From NCBI GenBank assembly GCA_004554385.1, contig SFMO01000143.1, forward strand, positions 1-64,000: a DNA stretch of 64,000 nt, in the 5' to 3' direction. The stretch comes from Ruminococcus flavefaciens (GTDB taxonomy: Bacteria > Bacillota > Clostridia > Oscillospirales > Ruminococcaceae). The notes below the pieces were generated by a model. It did not search any database. It saw only the letters and a list, made by a program, of their open reading frames with translations, and was not told the origin of the DNA. Positions within the stretch are counted from its first letter, which is position 1; each line of letters starts with the position of its first letter. The position numbers were made by a program, and so were the translations under genes. Positions 58,579 through 64,000 of this stretch are shown here, piece by piece.

Positions 58579-60363
58579 ATGAAGGGCGATTTTTTAAATG
58601 AAAGGCTTTACAGTGTTGGCAGAGCAGTTGTGGACAGAAGCTTCCACACTCAGAGCGGCAATGAAGCCTTTTTTGCTTTTTTCGGCAACGATGTTACATA
58701 CTCCATAAGGCGAACCATCTGCGATGAGGACTATCCGAGGATACTTGAATGTATGGAAAATGCCTCGGTGGGAAATTTCCGCAGGACAGTTATCCGCATG
58801 AAGGGAGTCAGCGGCGAACTTCGTTGGATACTGGCCTCTGTGAGGCTTGTACTGACCGAGGGCAGAGAGCCCCTGTACAGCATGAGCTTCAGTGATGTTT
58901 TCTCACTTGAATCCCTTGCCTACAGCCGTCAGCGCCAGCTTTCGGAGTACCGCTATCTGCTCAGCCTCGTATCCGACCTTGCCTTTGAATACAGCTTCGA
59001 GACAAGGAAGATACGTATTTATATGTTCGACTGCTTCCGTGAGATAGTCCTTTTTGACGAGGAACTGGAACAGTGGCGGAAAAATGCCATAGATCAGGGA
59101 TATGTCCTTACCAGATATATCGAGACCTTCAATGCATTGTGCAGGGATATTCAAAGCGGAGTCTACCGATTTGACCATGAGCTTGAGACCTCTGTGCTCA
59201 CCGAGGGCAAGACCAAGGAGTTCTGCCTTTTCCGCGGCATCACAAGGTATGATGACCCTGACAGCCGCAAGGTGACGGGAATAGTTTCTGTTGTAAGCTC
59301 GCGGAGCGGCGGCAAGGAAGTGAACCTTGCTCTTGAAGCCAACAGGGACTCGCTTTCGGGACTACTCAATAAACGTGCTATTACTGCCTTTGCTCAGGAG
59401 ATACTCGATGATGAGCCAAGACACAGCGTGAGCTTTGTTATACTTGATATTGACGATTTTACCGACATAAACAACGGCTACGGACACCTTTTCGGCGACG
59501 AGGTGATATATACCGTCGCAAGAATAATCAAGACAGAGATAGGTTCACGGGGAATTGCAGGCAGAATAAGCGGCGGAGGTTTTCTCATCGTTCTTGAGGA
59601 GATACGGGACGAGGAGGACCTGCGAAGTGTGCTCCGTGCTATCAGGACCAATATCGAGTTCTCCTTTGCAGACAGATTCGAGAAGTTCAGACTTACCTGT
59701 TCCATGGGTGTTTCTACCTATCCTATTGACAGCAGGGACTACGACGAGCTGTTCATGCAGGCGGATAAAGCGCTGTATATTGCTCAGGAAAAGGGACAGA
59801 ACCGCTATGTTATCTATGACGTGGTAAAGCACGGACCGGTTCAGAAGGACATTGGCAACAGGATAGCTTTCCTGAGCAGCAAGAGCGAGTCCTCGGAAAA
59901 GCTGGGATTTGTAAGCGGACTTGCCGAAAGTCTCGTTCTCGGAAGGATCCCCGATATTTCCGTGCTTCTGGAGCAGGTGAGAGTACAGTTCGGACTTGAT
60001 GATATATGCGTATTTTCGGGCAGTGATATGGGACTTATGCTGAGCTGTGGAAATGCAGCCTCAAAGAGTGCGGCATATCTCCTTGAAAACAGCTATACAG
60101 ACCGATTTACAGGCGACGGCTTATTTGTTATCGACAACGTCAACGAGCTTGAAGGACGTGACGACAATGCCTTTGCGCAGCTTGTGGCACAGAATATCGG
60201 CGGAGCAGTTCAGTATCTCATCACAGAGGACGGTATGATAAAGGGAATGATCTCCTTCTGTTATATCGATAGATTCAATAAATGGTCAGTGGCGGACATA
60301 AACTACTTCGCCATAATCGGCAGAGTTATTTCAGCCATACTCAAGAAGCAGGCGTTTATCTGA
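58579..60363 (+). CDS. PAS-GGDEF-GAF protein with degenerate GGDEF motif
   Basis: ATG at 58579 follows GAAAGGGGGC. 594 residues: a PAS-like sensory region (about 10-115), a helical region and possibly a second PAS-like domain (about 120-250), a GGDEF domain (about 255-415) and a GAF-like domain (about 430-594). The GGDEF fold is clear (RDSLSGLLNKRAI, FVILDIDDFTDINNGYGHLFGDEV, CSMGVSTYP, ADKALYIAQEKGQNRYVIY) but the signature reads RISGGGF. Both acidic residues of GGDEF are lost, so it should not make c-di-GMP. It may bind a nucleotide or act as a scaffold. Confidence 0.85.
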   Translation: MKGDFLNERLYSVGRAVVDRSFHTQSGNEAFFAFFGNDVTYSIRRTICDEDYPRILECMENASVGNFRRTVIRMKGVSGELRWILASVRLVLTEGREPLYSMSFSDVFSLESLAYSRQRQLSEYRYLLSLVSDLAFEYSFETRKIRIYMFDCFREIVLFDEELEQWRKNAIDQGYVLTRYIETFNALCRDIQSGVYRFDHELETSVLTEGKTKEFCLFRGITRYDDPDSRKVTGIVSVVSSRSGGKEVNLALEANRDSLSGLLNKRAITAFAQEILDDEPRHSVSFVILDIDDFTDINNGYGHLFGDEVIYTVARIIKTEIGSRGIAGRISGGGFLIVLEEIRDEEDLRSVLRAIRTNIEFSFADRFEKFRLTCSMGVSTYPIDSRDYDELFMQADKALYIAQEKGQNRYVIYDVVKHGPVQKDIGNRIAFLSSKSESSEKLGFVSGLAESLVLGRIPDISVLLEQVRVQFGLDDICVFSGSDMGLMLSCGNAASKSAAYLLENSYTDRFTGDGLFVIDNVNELEGRDDNAFAQLVAQNIGGAVQYLITEDGMIKGMISFCYIDRFNKWSVADINYFAIIGRVISAILKKQAFI

Positions 60364-60518
60364 CATTTTCTATGGACATTATCCACGAATAAGGGGCGGC
60401 GGATTTGTCTATTCCTACAAAGTTGTTTGAAAACTGCAACAAAATGCCGTTTAAGACACACTTATATAACAGAGACTTTTATTCGCACGTTATCTTCAAA
60501 TATATTAAGGGGGTTATT

Positions 60519-60608
60519 ATGGAAGAAGCATTGGCGGCTGTTTCAGCCATAGTTCTGCTAATAGGCTGCTATGCAGGCTGCGGCAGAGGAAAAAAGAGGA
60601 AAAACTAA
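60519..60608 (+). CDS. 29-residue single-pass membrane peptide
   Basis: ATG at 60519 with AAGGGGG upstream at good spacing. The peptide has one hydrophobic helix (AAVSAIVLLIGCYAG) and a basic tail (RGKKRKN). Length and charge resemble small membrane peptides of unknown role. The frame is open upstream to 60405 but without a ribosome site. Confidence 0.45.
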   Translation: MEEALAAVSAIVLLIGCYAGCGRGKKRKN

Positions 60609-60610
60609 AA

Positions 60611-60637
60611 TTAGCACTCTCGCACAGAGAGTGCTAA
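60611..60637. promoter_or_regulatory. CIRCE element (HrcA operator)
   Basis: TTAGCACTC, nine bases, GAGTGCTAA: a perfect match to the CIRCE consensus. It lies 155 bases before the hsp20 ATG and about 50 bases upstream of a TATAAT at 60688. HrcA is not encoded in the window. Confidence 0.92.
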
Positions 60638-60792
60638 TTTTCATTATACTGTCACATATCTTTGATATTCCTTTCAAAAAAGGGCTGTATAATATAGACA
60701 ATGAAACGAAAGGAAGCGATACCGATGGAAAGTGCATATTATGAGGAAAACTGCATAGGATAAATATGAAATATCAATTGGAGGTATGAATT

Positions 60793-61218
60793 ATGTATGG
60801 ACTTACACCTTTCGGCGGCACAGGCTTCGGTCTGTGGGACGCATTCAATGACTTTGACAATAATTTCTTTGGCAGCAGCATGCCGGTAAGCAGCTGCAAG
60901 ACCGATATCCGCGATGACGGCGACAAGTACGTTCTCGAATCAGAGCTCCCGGGCTTTGAGAAGGAGGACATCAAGCTTGACCTCAGCGGAACACAGCTCA
61001 CCATTGCTGCCGAGCACAGCACAAACAACGACGAAAAGGACGACAAGGGCAACTATATCCGCCGCGAGCGCACATTCGGCTCGTATAAGAGAAGCTTCGA
61101 CATCAGCGATATCGATACAGAGGGGATCAATGCGGAGTACAAGAACGGTATCCTGACCATTGAACTGCCGAAGAAAGCTCCCGAAGCTCCTGCCGCAAAG
61201 AGACTTGAAATAAAGTAA
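60793..61218 (+). CDS. Hsp20/alpha-crystallin small heat-shock protein
   Basis: ATP-independent holdase of 141 residues. The alpha-crystallin core has KTDIRDDGDKYVLESELPGFEKEDIKLDLSGTQLTI, RRERTFGSYKRSFD and the C-terminal A-x-x-x-NGILTIELPK. TTGGAGG lies 9 bases upstream. The CIRCE element indicates control by HrcA. Confidence 0.94.
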   Translation: MYGLTPFGGTGFGLWDAFNDFDNNFFGSSMPVSSCKTDIRDDGDKYVLESELPGFEKEDIKLDLSGTQLTIAAEHSTNNDEKDDKGNYIRRERTFGSYKRSFDISDIDTEGINAEYKNGILTIELPKKAPEAPAAKRLEIK

Positions 61219-61256
61219 GGCAAAGCCTGCCATAATATATAACACACTCACATCTG

Positions 61257-61295
61257 AGCCATGAAGAAGCCATAATCTTCATGGCTGTTTTTTTT
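61257..61295 (+). terminator. Terminator of hsp20
   Basis: AGCCATGAAGA/TCTTCATGGCT, perfect 11-bp stem, followed by eight T residues. Confidence 0.92.
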
Positions 61296-61443
61296 GCCTG
61301 TCGTAGGGCAGCGGTAAACGGAAAACGCAGAAAGGTCCAGACTTGATAAGCTTGCAGAGGCATTTCACTTTAGGCAGGATTAACATTCCGCAGGGGGAAA
61401 AACCGTCGGAATGTACAAATCTAACTTTGGCAAAAAAATTATC

Positions 61444-61472
61444 TTCACTTTTCTCGCTAAATATGTTATAAT
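61444..61472 (+). promoter_or_regulatory. Promoter of the HAD phosphatase gene
   Basis: TTCACT (61444-61449), a 17-bp spacer and TATAAT (61467-61472). The 61296-61443 stretch holds one imperfect hairpin (61385-61414) and no gene. Confidence 0.6.
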
Positions 61473-61518
61473 ACTATTATGAATATCCACTCAAAGGTTT
61501 TCGGAGGTGACCCTGTAA

Positions 61519-62346
61519 TTGAAAAGGCTCTATATCACAGACCTTGACGGTACACTTCTCAGCACGGAGGGCAGTATATCTGCAAAAACTGCCGCTATTC
61601 TCAATTCTCTGACAGCTGAAGGCATATGCTTCACATTTGCAACTGCAAGGTCAGTGTATTCCGCAAAGCCTATAACCTCGGCTCTGGATATAAACGTGCC
61701 GTGTATACTTATGAACGGTGTGAGTATCTACGACCTGAGAGCAGATGGATATCTCGCTAATCAGTATATACCCGTGAGTGCTTCGGAAAAGGTCATTGAG
61801 GCCTTTGAACGTGAGAAGGCGGAGGTTTTCCTCTACCGCTTCAACGATGAGGTGCTTACCTGTTACTATACGAAGGTGACTACAAGAGTCATGAAGAGCT
61901 TTGCAGAGGTCCGCAGGAACCGCTATAACAAGCCCTATGTTCAGTGTGCTGATCTCCTTGACGCCGCTGATGGAAGGACTATTTACTATACGGCTCTGGA
62001 CGAGCATGAAAAGCTCCTGCCCGTAAAGAATGCCATTGACAGTATCGATGGTGTGGACTATGCCTTCTATGAGGATACCTACACAGGGAAATGGTTCCTT
62101 GAGGTGTTTTCCGCAAAGGCTTCAAAGTCCAACGGACTGCGGTATCTCCGTGAGAGATACGGCTTTGATGAGGTGGTCGCATTCGGCGATAATCTCAACG
62201 ACCTGCCTATGTTCAGTGAGGCGGATATAAAGGTCGCTGTAGGCAATGCAAGGGACGAGGTAAAGGCTGCCGCCGACTATATCATCGGCACTAACGATGA
62301 GGACGGAGTTGCAGAGTGGCTCCTTGCAGCGCACAATAAAACATGA
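61519..62346 (+). CDS. HAD-superfamily Cof-type sugar-phosphatase
   Basis: TTG start at 61519 with GGAGGTGA 8 bases upstream. The 275 residues carry DLDGTLLS (nucleophile Asp), FATARS, the Cof cap domain, KASKSNGLRYL (Lys) and AFGDNLNDLPMF (metal Asp). It probably removes phosphate from sugar phosphates or related metabolites; the substrate is unknown. iorA follows after 31 bases. Confidence 0.9.
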   Translation: MKRLYITDLDGTLLSTEGSISAKTAAILNSLTAEGICFTFATARSVYSAKPITSALDINVPCILMNGVSIYDLRADGYLANQYIPVSASEKVIEAFEREKAEVFLYRFNDEVLTCYYTKVTTRVMKSFAEVRRNRYNKPYVQCADLLDAADGRTIYYTALDEHEKLLPVKNAIDSIDGVDYAFYEDTYTGKWFLEVFSAKASKSNGLRYLRERYGFDEVVAFGDNLNDLPMFSEADIKVAVGNARDEVKAAADYIIGTNDEDGVAEWLLAAHNKT

Positions 62347-62377
62347 TAATCTTTATTTAAGAAAGGACATAGATATA

Positions 62378-64000
62378 ATGAAGAAATTAATGCTTGGAAA
62401 CGAAGCCTTCGCAAGAGGCTTATATGAAGCGGGCTGCCGCGTAGTATCAAGCTATCCCGGTACTCCCTCAACTGAGATAACAGAGGAAGTCGCAAAGTAT
62501 GACGAGGTATACGCAGAGTGGGCTCCCAACGAGAAGGTAGCTATGGAGACAGCTCTCGGAGCTTCTATTGCAGGCGCAAGAAGCTTCTGCGGAATGAAGC
62601 ACGTTGGTCTCAACGTTGCTGCAGACCCTCTCTATACAGCAGGCTACACAGGCGTTAACGCAGGTATGGTCATCGCAGTTGCTGACGACCAGGGCATGCA
62701 CTCCTCTCAGAATGAGCAGGACAGCCGTCACCACGCTATCGCTTCAAAGGTACCAATGCTCGAACCCTCTGATTCCACAGAATGTAAGGAGTTCGTCAAG
62801 CTTGCTTTCGAGCTTTCCGAGCAGTTTGACGCACCATTCATAGTAAGAATGTCCACAAGAGTTTCTCACTCACAGAGCATAGTTGAAATGGAAGACCGCA
62901 ATGAGCTTCCTCTCAAGGACTACGAAAAGACACCTAATAAATTCGTTATGATGCCTGCTTACGCAAAGGGCAGACACGTTTTCGTTGAAGAGCGTACAAA
63001 GAAGCTCATCGAGTACGCCGAGACTTCTCCCCTCAACAGAGTCGAGATCTCTGACAAGGCTGAATTCGGTGTTATCACCAACGGCGCTGCATATCAGTAT
63101 GTCAAGGAAGCTCTCGGCGACAAGGCTTCAGTCCTCAAGCTCGGTATGGTAAATCCTCTCCCTGTAAAGCTTATTCAGGACTTCGCAAAGAAGTACGAGC
63201 AGATATACGTTATCGAGGAGCTTGATGGCATTATCGAGGAGCACTGCCGCAACATCGGCGTAAACAACGTAAAGGGCAAGGAGATATTCGGCTACATAGG
63301 CGAGCTTCCACAGTCTGTTATCGCAGAGAAGCTTCTTGGCGAGAAGAAGGAATTCGTGGCTCTTGAAGATGATATCCCTGTACGTCCTCCTGTAATGTGC
63401 GCAGGATGTCCTCACAGAGGTCTGTTCTACTGCTTAAAGAAGCTTGGCGTAACAGTATCGGGTGATATCGGATGCTACACTCTCGGAGCTGCTGCACCTC
63501 TCAACGCAATCGATACAACTATCTGCATGGGAGCATCTATCTCGGGACTCCACGGCTTCAACAAGGCAAGAGGAGCAGAGTCAGAGCACAAGAGCGTTGC
63601 AGTTATCGGTGATTCTACCTTCATGCACAGCGGCATGACAGGTCTTGTAAATATCGCTTACAACAATTCAAATTCTACAGTTATCATTCTTGACAACTCT
63701 ATCACAGGTATGACAGGTCATCAGCAGAACCCCACAACAGGTAAGAACCTCAAGGGCGATCCTGCTGCGGCAGTTAACCTTGAAGAGCTCTGCAAGGCTA
63801 TCGGTATCAAGCGCGTTCGCGTAACTGATCCTTACAAGCTTGCCGAGACAGAGGCTGCTATCAAGGAGGAGCTTGCTGCGGACGAGGCTTCAGTAATTAT
63901 TTCCCGCCGTCCATGTGCACTTCTCAAGTACGTAAAGCACAATCCGCCTCTCAAGGTAAATGCTGACAAGTGCGTAGGCTGCAAGATGTGTATGAAGCTT
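62378..64000 (+). CDS. iorA: Indolepyruvate ferredoxin oxidoreductase alpha subunit, 3'-truncated by the window edge
   Basis: The frame is open from ATG 62378 to base 64000 (541 codons). IorA decarboxylates aryl pyruvates to acyl-CoA with ferredoxin as acceptor. Visible segments: SSYPGTPSTEITEEVAKY and WAPNEKVAMETALGASIAGARSF (pyrimidine-binding), VADDQGMHSSQNEQDSR, MCAGCPHRGLFYCLKK, SGDIGCYTLG, GDSTFMHSGMTGLVNIAYN (TPP site GDS...N), and CVGCKMC, the first Cys residues of a 4Fe-4S ferredoxin domain at the cut end. GAAAGGACAT precedes the ATG. iorB should follow outside the window. Confidence 0.95.
   Translation, partial: MKKLMLGNEAFARGLYEAGCRVVSSYPGTPSTEITEEVAKYDEVYAEWAPNEKVAMETALGASIAGARSFCGMKHVGLNVAADPLYTAGYTGVNAGMVIAVADDQGMHSSQNEQDSRHHAIASKVPMLEPSDSTECKEFVKLAFELSEQFDAPFIVRMSTRVSHSQSIVEMEDRNELPLKDYEKTPNKFVMMPAYAKGRHVFVEERTKKLIEYAETSPLNRVEISDKAEFGVITNGAAYQYVKEALGDKASVLKLGMVNPLPVKLIQDFAKKYEQIYVIEELDGIIEEHCRNIGVNNVKGKEIFGYIGELPQSVIAEKLLGEKKEFVALEDDIPVRPPVMCAGCPHRGLFYCLKKLGVTVSGDIGCYTLGAAAPLNAIDTTICMGASISGLHGFNKARGAESEHKSVAVIGDSTFMHSGMTGLVNIAYNNSNSTVIILDNSITGMTGHQQNPTTGKNLKGDPAAAVNLEELCKAIGIKRVRVTDPYKLAETEAAIKEELAADEASVIISRRPCALLKYVKHNPPLKVNADKCVGCKMCMKL

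Noticed and set aside
60701..60763. 20-codon ORF (MKRKEAIPMESAYYEENCIG) between CIRCE and hsp20
   Set aside because: A ribosome site exists only for an inner ATG giving 12 residues; too little evidence to call a gene.
1..64000. tRNA, rRNA, insertion sequences, prophage or conjugation genes
   Set aside because: Scanned for by eye on the annotated and intergenic parts; no cloverleaf, transposase, integrase or relaxase was recognised.

Overview
The window looks like chromosomal DNA of a fibre-degrading rumen or gut Ruminococcus, most likely a Ruminococcus flavefaciens strain. The main reason is an intact scaffoldin cluster in the order scaC-scaA-scaB-cttA-scaE (22052-33156), which is the sca locus described for that species. 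Thr-rich linkers, dockerins, SPKTG-type sorting signals, consensus -35/-10 promoters with 17-18 bp spacers and strong AGGAGG ribosome sites all fit a Gram-positive Clostridia-type genome. No tRNA, rRNA, CRISPR array, transposase or phage gene was seen.

Layout. 1-4600: 3' end of a sortase-anchored SpaA-type surface protein, an AT-rich lipoprotein gene with a 32-codon fragment after it, a CorA-type Mg2+ transporter behind an unusual leader, and a HEPN-like protein. 4730-9770: NAD synthesis genes nadB and nadC separated by a dockerin-bearing VanY peptidase and a repeat-rich spacer, then a HIT protein and a small membrane protein. 9935-14841: GerA-type germinant receptor genes interrupted by a convergent tadA-CPBP pair, then a short GerAC-like lipoprotein. 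15113-21519: pckG, an HTH/DUF2975 pair with paired operators, a GtrA-like protein, dusB and a CapA-like lipoprotein. 21648-33215: the scaffoldin cluster, preceded by a long hairpin-rich leader.

33214-49456 is mostly housekeeping: TtcA-like thiolase, ung, metF with a B12-methionine-synthase activation domain, an orphan solute-binding protein, an epimerase, mazG-hup-rqcP, trpS, an aminotransferase, a SpoVB-like flippase that seems to start with CTG, and an Rrf2 regulator with cysK that share an operator motif. A lipoprotein with half a cohesin-like domain follows. 49847-53603 returns to fibre degradation with a GH5 lipoprotein carrying two carbohydrate-binding-like repeats and a cellulosomal GDSL esterase. 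53655-58540 is a housekeeping run (lipid kinase, holB, ricT, queH, ybaK). It ends with a degenerate GGDEF protein, hsp20 behind a perfect CIRCE element, a HAD phosphatase and the 5' part of iorA.

How the parts work together: ScaE is covalently anchored to the wall and its cohesin should hold the X-dockerin proteins ScaB and CttA. ScaB carries six cohesins for ScaA and other dockerins, ScaA carries two near-identical cohesins, and ScaC is an adaptor that changes dockerin specificity. The dockerin esterase and the dockerin-VanY protein are candidate cargo. The GH5 enzyme has no dockerin and is probably held by a lipid. The most novel-looking signals are the corA leader (well-translated 18-codon upstream ORF plus mutually exclusive stems), the structured scaC leader, and the cohesin-like half domain in a lipoprotein.
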